A stretch of 64,000 nucleotides of DNA. It comes from CAZCVI01 sp964502145. Its GTDB lineage: Bacteria; Acidobacteriota; Aminicenantia; UBA2199. The notes under the pieces are model-generated. The model searched no databases, had not been told where the DNA came from, and saw only the letters and a list, made by a program, of their open reading frames with translations. Where the stretch lies: contig CAZCVI010000025.1 of the NCBI GenBank assembly GCA_964502145.1, positions 19,510 to 83,509 of the forward strand. The letters are read 5' to 3'. Both the position numbers and the translations under genes were made by a program. Positions 34,225 through 43,964 of this stretch are shown here, in pieces. How positions within the stretch are numbered: the first letter of the stretch is position 1; each line of letters opens with the position of its first letter.

Positions 34225-34839
34225 ATGGCTGGACCTTTAAGAACAAATAATGAATTATTTACATACGGCGATTATGTGACTTGGCTTGATGACAAGAGAT
34301 GGGAACTGATTGATGGCATTACTTACGATATGACCCCTACTCCAAATACTTATCACCAAGAACTCTCAGGGAAACTATCAACTGAGATATATGTATTTCT
34401 TAAGGGGACAAAATGCCATGTCTACTACGCTCCTTTTGACGTCCGGCTCCCGGAAGCCAATCAAAGCGATGAAGAAACACTTAATGTCGTGCAACCTGAT
34501 ATTTCCGTGATCTGTGATCGTTCAAAATTAGATGACTATGGCTGCAAAGGCGCCCCTGATTTGATCATTGAAATCCTCTCCCCTGCCACTTCCAAAAAAG
34601 ACCGCATAACTAAATTTGAATTGTATGAACGATTCAAAGTTAAAGAATACTGGCTGGTTCACCCCGATGAAAGATTCGTGCAAGTGTTCACTCTGGGAGA
34701 AAATGGTCAATACGGCAGACCAGAGTTTTATACCAATACACAAATCCTCCCGTGTTTTATCCTCCCAGGCTTAAATATCAATCTTGCAGAAGTATTTGGA
34801 GAAGAAGAGGAAGAAGCAGAAAAGATTGGAAAAGATTAG
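34225..34839 (+). CDS. Uma2-family (DUF820) PD-(D/E)XK protein, copy 3
   Basis: A 204-aa paralogue of copies 1 and 2, more diverged (TYGDYVTWLDDKRWELIDG, GAPDLIIEILSPATSKKDR, ELYERFKVKEYWLVHPDE), with an acidic-basic C-terminal extension (EEEEEAEKIGKD). Active-site region intact. It has its own promoter and an AGGAGG site. Confidence 0.88.
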   Translation: MAGPLRTNNELFTYGDYVTWLDDKRWELIDGITYDMTPTPNTYHQELSGKLSTEIYVFLKGTKCHVYYAPFDVRLPEANQSDEETLNVVQPDISVICDRSKLDDYGCKGAPDLIIEILSPATSKKDRITKFELYERFKVKEYWLVHPDERFVQVFTLGENGQYGRPEFYTNTQILPCFILPGLNINLAEVFGEEEEEAEKIGKD

Positions 34840-34929
34840 AGGTAACGTTTTTCCTTCTTTCTCAATTCAACAGACACTGTCTGTTGAATTGGCCCAACTC
34901 CTCTCATTTGCAAATTGCTTCCATCTTTT

Positions 34930-36087
34930 TCAACACTCCGCCACCAAAAAACCACTGACAGGACTATCCGCCGAATAATCCCCCATCTTCTCATGGAATA
35001 ATGGGAAATAAACCCGGAAAATAGACCCCTTTCCCAATTCACTCTCCACCTCGATCTTCCCATTGTACTCATCCAGAATATGCTTGACTACAAAAAGTCC
35101 CAATCCCGTCCCCCGCCCCTCTTCTTTCGTGGTGAAAAGCGGCTTGAAGATATTCTTTACGATTTCTTCATCCATACCCGTGCCTGTATCGGTAAAATCT
35201 AAACGCACCATGTCATCCCCACAACGCTGGAGCAAAATCGTCAGAGTCCCACCACAATCCCCAATCGCTTGCAATGCATTGATACACAGATTCATCACCA
35301 CCTGCTGCAACTTAACCGCATTGCTCTTCATAAAAATATCCTCTTCCGGTTTGGACCAAATAATGCGCACATCCTCTGGTAACGTCGTGGATAGAATAGA
35401 CACGATCTCGTCTACCAGATCACTGACATTAAAATTAATGAACTTTTCATCCATCCGCGAGAACTTTAAAATTTGATTGACCAATCCCGAGGCTTTTTCC
35501 CCCGCTTTCCTGATCTTGTCCATACTCTGAACTTCAATAGTAGCCAACAAATTCTCCTCGATCAACAAATTGGAATAGCCCACAATAATAGAAATAAGAT
35601 TGCTCAGATCATGCACCGCCCCAGCAGCCATCACGCCCACTAAATCCATTTTCTGGGAAATTACCAGTTGTTTCTCCAAAGCCCGATTCTTTTCCAAGAT
35701 CAAGTCGCGGTACTCTTTTAATTTTAACACGTTTTTAATACGCGCCACCATGTCCTCTTTATTCACCGGCTTATTCAACAAATCCACCGCTCCCAATTCC
35801 AAGGCCTGGCATTTTAAATTTCGATCCGGGAACCCAGTCAGAATCACTACCGGGATTTGTTTCGTATCATCATCTGCCTGAAGCTTTTCCAACAATTCCA
35901 AACCCGTCATTTCAGGCATACGAATATCCGAGATAATGACATCTATATTTTGCTCCCTGACAATTCTTAATGCCTCTTTCCCATTTAGCGCGAATTCCAT
36001 TTGCCAATCGTCGCGATACTCCCTCAACAGTCGCTTGATGCCATCCAACACAAATTGCTCATCATCTACAAATAGTATTCGTTCCAT
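34930..36087 (-). CDS. receiver-histidine kinase hybrid (response regulator N-terminal)
   Basis: A 385-aa protein with an inverted layout: receiver domain (1-125) with Asp54 in IISDIRMPEM and Lys in LNKPV, a coiled linker, HisKA with His159 in AGAVHDLSNL, and an HATPase domain (DTGTGMD, then EGRGTGLGLFVVKHIL). AAGGAGA precedes the ATG, and that ATG directly abuts the TAA of the large propeller kinase gene upstream (TAAATG), so translation is coupled. It is probably the phosphorelay partner of that kinase. A soluble protein. Confidence 0.9.
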   Translation of the reverse strand: MERILFVDDEQFVLDGIKRLLREYRDDWQMEFALNGKEALRIVREQNIDVIISDIRMPEMTGLELLEKLQADDDTKQIPVVILTGFPDRNLKCQALELGAVDLLNKPVNKEDMVARIKNVLKLKEYRDLILEKNRALEKQLVISQKMDLVGVMAAGAVHDLSNLISIIVGYSNLLIEENLLATIEVQSMDKIRKAGEKASGLVNQILKFSRMDEKFINFNVSDLVDEIVSILSTTLPEDVRIIWSKPEEDIFMKSNAVKLQQVVMNLCINALQAIGDCGGTLTILLQRCGDDMVRLDFTDTGTGMDEEIVKNIFKPLFTTKEEGRGTGLGLFVVKHILDEYNGKIEVESELGKGSIFRVYFPLFHEKMGDYSADSPVSGFLVAEC

Positions 36088-39000
36088 TTACTGATCTCCT
36101 TCTTTTTCCAAGGGTAAGCGAATATAAAAAGTTGTTCCTTCCCCTACTTTACTGGTAAATTCGAGTTTTCCATTATGTTTCTCGGCAATCACATTGTGTG
36201 CCAAACTAAGCCCCTGCCCAGTTCCTTTTCCTACCTGCTTGGTAGTAAAAAAAGGATTAAAGATACTGTTGCGGTTTGATTCGGGGATACCCACACCCGT
36301 ATCCTTAATAGAAATCACCACCTCGTCGTTTTCTAAAAAGGTTGCAATCGTGATCGTACCAATCTCCCCAGTTTCCTCTATCGCATCCACCGCATTCACC
36401 AACAGATTCAAGAATACTTGGCTCAACTCCCCCGGATAACAGGGAATAGCAGGCAACCGCTCAAATAATTCCAGGCGAAGCTCCGCTTTTCTGTTAATAG
36501 AATTCTGCAACACCACCAACGCTGACTTTAACAACTCATTAAGATTCCACTTCTCCTTGAACCCCCGCCCCGGGTAAGAGTAATCGGTCATACTCTGGAT
36601 GATCTCGGAAACCTTGGCCACACCATTGATGATCTGGTCCGACGCTTTTGGCACTTCCTCCAAAATATAATCGAGATCATATTCTTTCATCAACTCTTTG
36701 AACCGCACAACCAAATCACTACGATTCGATTGCTCCAAGTCAGGCAGTATCCTGCGGATCATATTAAACATATTAACAATATCATTAAATGAATCCCCGA
36801 CAAAACGGGCATTATGCCCGATATACTGCAACGGAGTTTTTATTTCATGGGCAATCCCCGAAGCCATCTGGCCCAAAGCTTCCAATTTCTTCGAGAGATT
36901 CAATAATAACTCTTCTTCCTTGCGATTCGTAATATCCTTGGCCATCAATAAAAAGCCCAGCTTTTTACCGGCACGGTCCAGAATCGGACTGATATTAGAC
37001 AACAGCAACTTGGTGCCATTTCCCTTGGCAACGAGGTCCACCGTGATTTCAATCTCCGTAAAAGGTTGCTCCTGCGACAATCCCTTTTCAATGATCATGG
37101 CCAATACTTCGCTCGCAATCGATTCCTTCAATACTTCAACAAAAGGACAATGCAACGCCAACTCTTTCGGAATGCAAAAAAATTCAACCGCAACTTTGTT
37201 CCATTGAAAAATCAGACCATTGCAATCCACCGCAATAAACACCGAGGAAATAGACGTTAATAATTTCTCATTCTCAGCATGACGCAGTTCAGCCAGATCG
37301 CGGGCCCGTTCCATTTCATCGTGCGATTCTTTCAACAGTTCCTGCACCCGTTTCTGCTCTGCCAATTTCAACCGTAACAACTTGGTGCGCATCAAATGGG
37401 CTGTAAGCACCAAAAGAAAAAGAAAGAGCAGCAAACCAATACGAAACCACCACGTCTCCCAGAAAGGAGGGGTGATAGTTATCTTCAAGGAAGCTTCCCG
37501 CCCCCAACAACCATCGCTGTTGGAACCTTTAACACGAAAAACATATTGACCGGGAGCAAGCTGGGTATACCCGGCAAACCGTTTCGTATAATCCCGGGGT
37601 ACCCAAGCAGGATCAACACCTTCCATTTTATATAAATACTTGTTCTTACTGGGAATAGCAAAATCCAACGAAGCGAACTCAATGGCAAAAACAGACTGCT
37701 TATAACTCAAAGTAATACGCTCCATCTCGGTCACACAATTGGGTAGGAAAGGCTCATTAAATACCAAAAAATCAGTGATCACGACAGAAGGTGGCACCGT
37801 GTTATCCTTTATTCTGTCCGGATAAAAAGCATTAAACCCATTAATGCCTCCAAAAAACATCTCGCCATCACCCGCTGCTTTATAACACGCATGGCCCGTA
37901 AATTCATTGCTTTGCAAGCCATCGCGAACATCATAGTTCTTGCATCGCACGTTTCTCGGATTAAATTTACTCAATCCTTTATCCGTGCTCAGCCAGAGAT
38001 TGCCCTCGTTATCTTCGAGTATACCATTAATCATATCCGAGGGTAATCCATCATCCACCTGATTGAATAACGTGCTCTTTCCCTCTTTTTTTTTCCTAAA
38101 ATGGGAGAAGATTCCCTTGACAGGGTCCACCAAACGATTCAAACCACCCCCGTAAGTACCCACCCACAACGTACCCGAACGATCCGTAAGAATCGAAGAA
38201 ATACTGTCCATACTTAAACCATTGTCATCAATGTTACTGTATTTATAGGCCCTAAAGGTTTTCTTGTCCCGGTCAAAGCGATTGAGTCCCTGAATTGTAC
38301 CCACCCACAACACACCGTTGGGGTCTTCATAGATACAAGACACATGTGGGGAACTCAAAGCGGTCAGGTCTTCCAGTTTCCAATTAAAGCTCGCAAATGT
38401 CCCCGTCGTCGAAAAGAAACGATTCAAGCCCCCATTTTCAGTGCCCACCCAGACAGTCCCGCTCCGATCCACAAAAATAACGCTGATAAAATCATCACTC
38501 AATGAGTCGGGATTATTTTTATCATGCTGGAATAGTTGGAATTTTTCTGTTTGCCGATCAAAACAACTAACCCCACCACCCCGCGTCCCAACCCAAATGT
38601 TTCCCTGCTGGTCGCCATAGATCGCAGAGACCCGTTTGTCATTGGAACCCGTATCCGGCGGCATATAGTGTTTCATTGCTCCCGATTCCCGGTTAAATTC
38701 AGTCAAACCTTCATTCGTACCAATCCATAATATATCGTTACCGTCTTTAAATATCGACCACACGAATTCGTTTTTCAAACTATGTTCATTTCCCGGTTCT
38801 ACAGTCCAGTGGGCGAATTCACTCTTACGTTCATCCAATTTATTTAACCCGCTCTCCGTGCCAATCCAAAGAATTCCCGAGCGGTCCATATAAAGCGAAT
38901 ACACTTTATCGTTGCTCAAACTGTCAGGTATGCCCGCACGTTTTAAGTATCTCACAAAACGCTCTTCACCAATATCAAAGCGATTCAAACCACCACCGTA

Positions 39001-39948
39001 TGTTCCCACCCACAACGTCTCCGGGTTGTACCGATCCATCCACAAAGAAGAGATATGATTGCAACTCAAGCCCGTGGTTTTGTTTTCCGGCCCTTTTTGA
39101 TAATACCGAACCATGTTACCCACCGGATTGAACCGGATCACCCCCCCACCACCCGTTCCCAGCCACAAAATACCTCCCGCCCCACCTGTGATCACCCGGA
39201 CAACCGTGTTCTCTTGTGTCTCCATTGGAACATCCAGTTTGATCCAGGTAAAATCACCCGTCTTGGGATTAAAACGATAGAGTCCGCACTGGGTTCCCAA
39301 CCAAAACTGACTCCCCCGGTCTTGATACATCGCATAAACTTTAAATGTATTGGAAAGTTCCGCATGTCTTGTTTCTTGCACACAATCCATCGGCAGGTAA
39401 TGAGAAAATGTTCCGGTTTGAGGGTCAAACTTATTCAAACCACCCCCATCCGTACCCACCCACAAGATACCTTGCTTATCTTCATAGATGGAAAGAATAG
39501 AATCGTGACTTAAACTAGTAGGATCCTCCGGGTCATTGACAAAGGGAAAAAATGTCTCTTTCAAACGGTCAAACCGATTCAATCCATCTTTGGTTCCTAC
39601 CCAGAGAACACCTTGGCTATCTTCAAAAAGCACCTCGACACTATCGTTGCTCAGACTATCCTTTTTTTCATGTTCATGACTGTAAATCTTAAACGAGTGC
39701 CCATCGTAACGATTTAAGCCTCCTTCTGTACCCAGCCATAAAAACCCCCGCTTATCTTGAAGAATGCACTTGATCGTGTTTTGCGAAATCCCATCTTCCA
39801 CCGTAAGACGCTCAAAAGTCAAGGTTGTGGGATAAGGGAAAATAGTAGAGTGCAGATTTAGCATCAATAAAAATAATAAATATCTGCCAACCATTCGCCG
39901 CACACCAAAAATTGTCGTTTCCATTTTCAACTCTATCCTCATTCTCAT
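36088..39948 (-). CDS. two-component regulator propeller sensor histidine kinase
   Basis: A 1286-aa membrane sensor. Signal/anchor near residues 20-40; about 14 Reg_prop blades (LSNDSVEVLFEDSQGVLWVG type) to about 750 forming paired seven-bladed periplasmic propellers; a Y_Y_Y domain at about 753-816; one transmembrane helix at about 833-852 (WFRIGLLLFLFLLVLTAHLM); a coiled segment; a PAS domain at about 880-1005; HisKA with His near 1034 in GIAHEIKTPLQ; and an HATPase domain (DTGVGIP, GKGTGQGLSLAHN). Unlike many relatives in Bacteroidota it has no C-terminal receiver or AraC domain; the next gene provides the receiver. Such kinases often sense polysaccharides, but nothing nearby shows a glycan locus. 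Confidence 0.92.
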   Translation of the reverse strand: MRMRIELKMETTIFGVRRMVGRYLLFLLMLNLHSTIFPYPTTLTFERLTVEDGISQNTIKCILQDKRGFLWLGTEGGLNRYDGHSFKIYSHEHEKKDSLSNDSVEVLFEDSQGVLWVGTKDGLNRFDRLKETFFPFVNDPEDPTSLSHDSILSIYEDKQGILWVGTDGGGLNKFDPQTGTFSHYLPMDCVQETRHAELSNTFKVYAMYQDRGSQFWLGTQCGLYRFNPKTGDFTWIKLDVPMETQENTVVRVITGGAGGILWLGTGGGGVIRFNPVGNMVRYYQKGPENKTTGLSCNHISSLWMDRYNPETLWVGTYGGGLNRFDIGEERFVRYLKRAGIPDSLSNDKVYSLYMDRSGILWIGTESGLNKLDERKSEFAHWTVEPGNEHSLKNEFVWSIFKDGNDILWIGTNEGLTEFNRESGAMKHYMPPDTGSNDKRVSAIYGDQQGNIWVGTRGGGVSCFDRQTEKFQLFQHDKNNPDSLSDDFISVIFVDRSGTVWVGTENGGLNRFFSTTGTFASFNWKLEDLTALSSPHVSCIYEDPNGVLWVGTIQGLNRFDRDKKTFRAYKYSNIDDNGLSMDSISSILTDRSGTLWVGTYGGGLNRLVDPVKGIFSHFRKKKEGKSTLFNQVDDGLPSDMINGILEDNEGNLWLSTDKGLSKFNPRNVRCKNYDVRDGLQSNEFTGHACYKAAGDGEMFFGGINGFNAFYPDRIKDNTVPPSVVITDFLVFNEPFLPNCVTEMERITLSYKQSVFAIEFASLDFAIPSKNKYLYKMEGVDPAWVPRDYTKRFAGYTQLAPGQYVFRVKGSNSDGCWGREASLKITITPPFWETWWFRIGLLLFLFLLVLTAHLMRTKLLRLKLAEQKRVQELLKESHDEMERARDLAELRHAENEKLLTSISSVFIAVDCNGLIFQWNKVAVEFFCIPKELALHCPFVEVLKESIASEVLAMIIEKGLSQEQPFTEIEITVDLVAKGNGTKLLLSNISPILDRAGKKLGFLLMAKDITNRKEEELLLNLSKKLEALGQMASGIAHEIKTPLQYIGHNARFVGDSFNDIVNMFNMIRRILPDLEQSNRSDLVVRFKELMKEYDLDYILEEVPKASDQIINGVAKVSEIIQSMTDYSYPGRGFKEKWNLNELLKSALVVLQNSINRKAELRLELFERLPAIPCYPGELSQVFLNLLVNAVDAIEETGEIGTITIATFLENDEVVISIKDTGVGIPESNRNSIFNPFFTTKQVGKGTGQGLSLAHNVIAEKHNGKLEFTSKVGEGTTFYIRLPLEKEGDQ

Positions 39949-40020
39949 TGCGTAATATCAATTATAAGCTAAAAAATAATTACACGCAACAATTTTTTTT
40001 TATTTTTTTTCATTTTTGAT

Positions 40021-40049
40021 TTGCATTAAACTCCTCATTTGGATATAAT
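40021..40049 (+). promoter_or_regulatory. promoter of the 40114 gene
   Basis: TTGCAT (40021-40026), 17-nt spacer, TATAAT (40044-40049), 64 nt before the ATG. Confidence 0.65.
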
Positions 40050-40113
40050 ATACTGCGAAGAGATTTGACTGGTATATAAAATAAAATTTAAAATATTAAG
40101 GAGGAAACAAAAC

Positions 40114-40479
40114 ATGCCACGTCCAAAAATCATTGAGATCACTGTGAAAGTGGAATTACCAGATGGAAGTACCCAAACTATCCCGGTAAAACCTGACATC
40201 ATGGCTATTTTCTTCACCGATGTAGCCGTGGAAAAAATGCTGGGAATATTTTACAAAAACGAGCCCGGCCACTACATGAAACGATCAGAGTCGCTTACAG
40301 CCTTTGAACAAAAAATCACCGATGAGGTTTTTGGCCCCCCAGACCCCGCAAACCCAACCCCCGAGAACGACGAAATCGAGTTAACCCCAGCGGTAATTGA
40401 CCAAATATGGAACGCTGAAAACAAAAGCGGACTCGGTTTACCAATGCTCGGTAAAATTCCACCCTGCATCATCTGTTGA
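40114..40479 (+). CDS. small hypothetical protein ending in Cys-Ile-Ile-Cys
   Basis: A 121-aa protein with an AAGGAGG site and a good promoter. It begins with a basic beta strand (IEITVKVELPDGS), has a middle of charged helices, a Pro-rich linker (FGPPDPANPTPEND), and ends LGKIPPCIIC. I recognise no family. The terminal CIIC could bind a metal or be a modification site; it also looks like a eukaryotic CaaX box, which is probably coincidence. It lies alone between two signalling loci. Confidence 0.65.
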   Translation: MPRPKIIEITVKVELPDGSTQTIPVKPDIMAIFFTDVAVEKMLGIFYKNEPGHYMKRSESLTAFEQKITDEVFGPPDPANPTPENDEIELTPAVIDQIWNAENKSGLGLPMLGKIPPCIIC

Positions 40480-40718
40480 GGTTTTTTACAACTTCGGGTT
40501 AAGAACCATTTCATAGGGTTTAGAACCCACCCTCCATTGCTGACGTGGAGGTTATGAATGAGTTCAGATTAAGTGTAGGTTCTGATTGAAAAAGTTAAGC
40601 GGGCAGAAAAAGAAACATGGCAAAGGATATTATTTGAAATCATAATTGGCCCGCTTGACTATTCCCTCCGTCCTAAAGATACCACCAGCCCACAGAAACA
40701 CGTTTAAGCAAAATAAAA

Positions 40719-41987
40719 TTAAATAAAAAGACCACTATTATAGGATACGTTTTGATAGTTCACTTGGTCGGGTCCCAGTTTTCCACGTTCCTTGATATCG
40801 TAAATCTTATTCATGGCGCATAACACCGGTTCGTTTAAGTTCAATTCTTCCAGAATACTATAGTCAATAGTGTCAGGAATCCCGCCAGGACCATCCAGTA
40901 ACCTCCCCTTTGATTCAGCATGTTTTATTGCATTGGCAATATAAACAGCCAGTACTGGCGAAAAAGTTTTATCATAATAATCCCTGGGCCGATGATGATA
41001 GGCCACTGTTTCTACTAACAGTTCTGGCAAACCCCATAATCCCAGCAAATAGGCCCCTAACCGGGCATGATCCACGCCCAATAATTCATTCTCCACTTCA
41101 AATGTGGGTTGTTGAGAATGTAACGCCTGTAATTTTATCTTCAAATAATTCCCTTTAAAATTCGTCAGCAGGATTAATTTCCCCACATCATGGATCATCC
41201 CGCCAATAAACGCATCATTGCCAATGCTGCGGTTCCCAGAAACCTCCAGCGCAATGATCCGCGCATAATTGGCCACCTCCATACTGTGCTCGAATATCGC
41301 TGTTAATTCTTTTTTGGCCGCACCAGTAACAGGGAATTTGTTACAGATTTCCAAGTACAACACCAATCCTTTTAATAGGTCCACCCCCAACAATACCACC
41401 GCCTGATTAATATCTCTTATATCATGCCGAACCCCCAGAAAAGGGGAGTTGGCCAATTGCAACACTTTGACCACTAACCCCGGGTCTTTTTCAATAATGG
41501 CGACAATCTCTTTTACCGACCCACCCACTATCGCCCGTTGCATTTCCAAGTGCATTTGAGGATAGGAAGGAAGCGCATGGATTTTATTGATCAAGCACAA
41601 CAAACTCTGATCATTCAAATCTTTCATCAAGTGGATCACGCGCAACAACGTATTTTTTAACAATGTGGCATCTACAGGTTTGAGTAAGAACTGATGAGCT
41701 GTTTCCAGTGCAGCCAACATGTTCTTGACATCCGCATTGGCAGAAACAATAATCCGCGCCACCTCGGGATGATTGGCACGCACAATGTGCATTAATTCGA
41801 TTCCTGTAATACCCGATAATGACAATTCGCTGACAATCGCACTATAGGAATGCTGCTCCAAACGTTCCAATGCCGCCTCACCACTGGCAACAGAATCCAT
41901 CTCCCACTCTTTACGCATTTTAAACAACACTCTCTCCAAGCCATTAAGAACATCTTGATTCTCATCTACAAAAAGAATTCGTTCCAT
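40719..41987 (-). CDS. receiver-HDOD signalling protein with Glu in place of the phosphorylated Asp
   Basis: A 422-aa protein. Residues 1-120 form a receiver-like domain, but the acceptor Asp is Glu54 (AIVSELSLSG), so it may be locked in an active-like state. Residues about 135-340 are an HDOD domain (LPSYPQMHLEMQRAI, LQLANSPFLG, IGGMIHDVGKL, ELLGVDHARLGAYLLGLWGLP). HDOD proteins are thought to act in signalling through RNA or nucleotide partners without phosphodiesterase activity. GGAGG precedes the start. Its N-terminus MERILFVDE is nearly the same as that of the hybrid kinase at 34930, suggesting domain exchange. Confidence 0.88.
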   Translation of the reverse strand: MERILFVDENQDVLNGLERVLFKMRKEWEMDSVASGEAALERLEQHSYSAIVSELSLSGITGIELMHIVRANHPEVARIIVSANADVKNMLAALETAHQFLLKPVDATLLKNTLLRVIHLMKDLNDQSLLCLINKIHALPSYPQMHLEMQRAIVGGSVKEIVAIIEKDPGLVVKVLQLANSPFLGVRHDIRDINQAVVLLGVDLLKGLVLYLEICNKFPVTGAAKKELTAIFEHSMEVANYARIIALEVSGNRSIGNDAFIGGMIHDVGKLILLTNFKGNYLKIKLQALHSQQPTFEVENELLGVDHARLGAYLLGLWGLPELLVETVAYHHRPRDYYDKTFSPVLAVYIANAIKHAESKGRLLDGPGGIPDTIDYSILEELNLNEPVLCAMNKIYDIKERGKLGPDQVNYQNVSYNSGLFI

Positions 41988-42352
41988 TTATTTTCCAACC
42001 TCCAGCAGGTCTTGGCAAAAAATCCAGTTTCTATCCCTATTATCATCCATATTATCTGCATTCATTTCAATTATAAAGCAAAAATTCTATTTTTTCAACA
42101 AAAAAATTTATTCCTGTCATTTTTTTCGCAATTTTTAAAGCGAATCTCCCCATTCATCCAAAATGCCGGGACAAAACACCGATTTATTTGTGGAACTACT
42201 CTTTTTTTTTCATTTTCACCGCGTAATTACCATGGGGGGGCTTGCCAAAAAGTGGTTTTTTTGTTAAAACCATTACTTAAGAGCTTCAACTTTCTTGAAA
42301 TAGTGAAACTTGGCTTGTGAATACAAAGATTTCAAAACGGAGGACATAGTGC
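41988..42352. other. intergenic region between divergent genes
   Basis: AT-rich DNA with homopolymer runs (A7, T8, and G7 near 42234). It must hold the promoters of the HDOD gene and the DUF4301 gene, but no box pair is convincing. No gene or known repeat is visible. Confidence 0.5.
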
Positions 42353-43939
42353 ATGGCTAACGAAAAGCCGGATTTAACCCCGCAGGACCGCGAATGGCTC
42401 AGTGAACTGGGAATCACGGAAGCACAGATCATAACGCAAATAGAAAAATTCAAACGGGGGCCAGTGGCAATGAAACTAATCAGACCAGCCAGAATTGGGG
42501 ATGGCATCCTTCGTCTTGAAGAACACCAAAACGATAACTCGATTGCCTGCTATGAAAAAGCCCCGGCTTCAGTGAAGTTTCTCAAATTTGTTCCCGCTTC
42601 CGGGGCAGCCACTCGCATGTTTAAAACCCTGATCCATTTTAATCGCCATCAACAAACCATAACTCGCGCTGAAATAAAAGAAAAAGCAGCCCTCGGCAGC
42701 AAAGATGACCAGTTCCTCCTTGATTTTATGGCTGGTTTGGAAAATGGCAGCTTTGCCTTTTGCGAGGATCTCAACCAAGCACTACTCTCCCAAGAAAACG
42801 GAGTATCCTTGCAATCACTGCTTCACCAAGGCGACTACAAAGAAATTCTGGACACGTTGCTCACGGAAAAAGGTTTGAATTACGGCAACCTTCCCAAAGC
42901 ACTCATTAAATTTCACAACTACCCTGACCATTCCCGTACAGCGATTGAAGAACACTTGGCGGAAGGCAGGGGGTATGCTAAAAACAAATCCGGCGATATT
43001 TATCTTCATCTCACCGTTCCCCCCCTATTTAAAGAGACCATTGCAGAACTTCTAAACAACGTCAAAACTCACTACCAAGGAAAAGGCGAGGTCTTTCATA
43101 TCGACTATTCTCTACAAAACCCGGCCACGGATACAGTCGCCGTGGACGAAGACAACCAGTTGTGCCGCGACAGTAACAAAAAACTGATTCTCCGTCCGGG
43201 TGGTCACGGTGCGGTAATAGAAAACCTCAATACCTTGGATGGCGATATTATCTTTATCAAAAACATCGACAACGTCGTTCCAGATCATTTAAAAGCGGAA
43301 ACTATCCGATATAAAAAAATATTGGCTGGTTACTTGTTAAATATCCAATCCAACGTTTCTTCTTTTCTGAAACGTCTTACCACGGGCCAAGTCACGCGGT
43401 CAGAAATCACCGAAATCGCCACATTCGCCACCCAGAAATTAAATATCCCCTTCCCTGACAACAATCCCTCTCTAATGACACTCCAAGAGAAAACAGAATT
43501 CCTAATCAATAAACTAAACCGCCCCATCCGGGTCTGCGGCATGGTGAGAAATGAAGGAGACCCAGGTGGTGGCCCTTTCTGGGTTTTGGGTGAAGATAAC
43601 ACCGCCTCTTTGCAAATTATTGAAAATGCCCAGATCGATAAAACCTCTAAAACTCATCGTGATATCTTGGCCAACTCCACCCATTTTAATCCGGTTGACC
43701 TCGTATGTGGTATAAAAAACTTCCGGGGTGAAAAATTTGACCTTTCCCTATTTACGGATCCCAATACATATTTTATCTCGGAAAAATCCACTGCTGGTCA
43801 CACGTTAAAGGCCCTTGAATTGCCCGGACTCTGGAATGGCGCCATGGCCAACTGGATTACGATCTTCATTGAAGTCCCCATCATCACCTTTAATCCGATC
43901 AAAACAGTAAACGACCTGTTACGGGACACGCATCATTAA
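42353..43939 (+). CDS. DUF4301 family protein
   Basis: A 528-aa protein that matches DUF4301 along its length: LIRPARIGDGILRL, FVPASGAATRMFKTL, a central FHIDYSLQNPATDTVAVDED, RPGGHGAVIENLN and the C-terminal GGGPFWVLGEDNTASLQI. The GPASGAATR and GGHGA motifs and overall order resemble sugar-nucleotidyltransferase-like proteins, but no activity is established for the family. Cytoplasmic, with CGGAGG before the start. The next gene follows after 25 nt on the same strand, though it is unrelated. The family is known mainly from Bacteroidota and neighbouring phyla. Confidence 0.85.
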   Translation: MANEKPDLTPQDREWLSELGITEAQIITQIEKFKRGPVAMKLIRPARIGDGILRLEEHQNDNSIACYEKAPASVKFLKFVPASGAATRMFKTLIHFNRHQQTITRAEIKEKAALGSKDDQFLLDFMAGLENGSFAFCEDLNQALLSQENGVSLQSLLHQGDYKEILDTLLTEKGLNYGNLPKALIKFHNYPDHSRTAIEEHLAEGRGYAKNKSGDIYLHLTVPPLFKETIAELLNNVKTHYQGKGEVFHIDYSLQNPATDTVAVDEDNQLCRDSNKKLILRPGGHGAVIENLNTLDGDIIFIKNIDNVVPDHLKAETIRYKKILAGYLLNIQSNVSSFLKRLTTGQVTRSEITEIATFATQKLNIPFPDNNPSLMTLQEKTEFLINKLNRPIRVCGMVRNEGDPGGGPFWVLGEDNTASLQIIENAQIDKTSKTHRDILANSTHFNPVDLVCGIKNFRGEKFDLSLFTDPNTYFISEKSTAGHTLKALELPGLWNGAMANWITIFIEVPIITFNPIKTVNDLLRDTHH

Positions 43940-43964
43940 ATCCCTTGAATAGGAGTAAAAGCAA

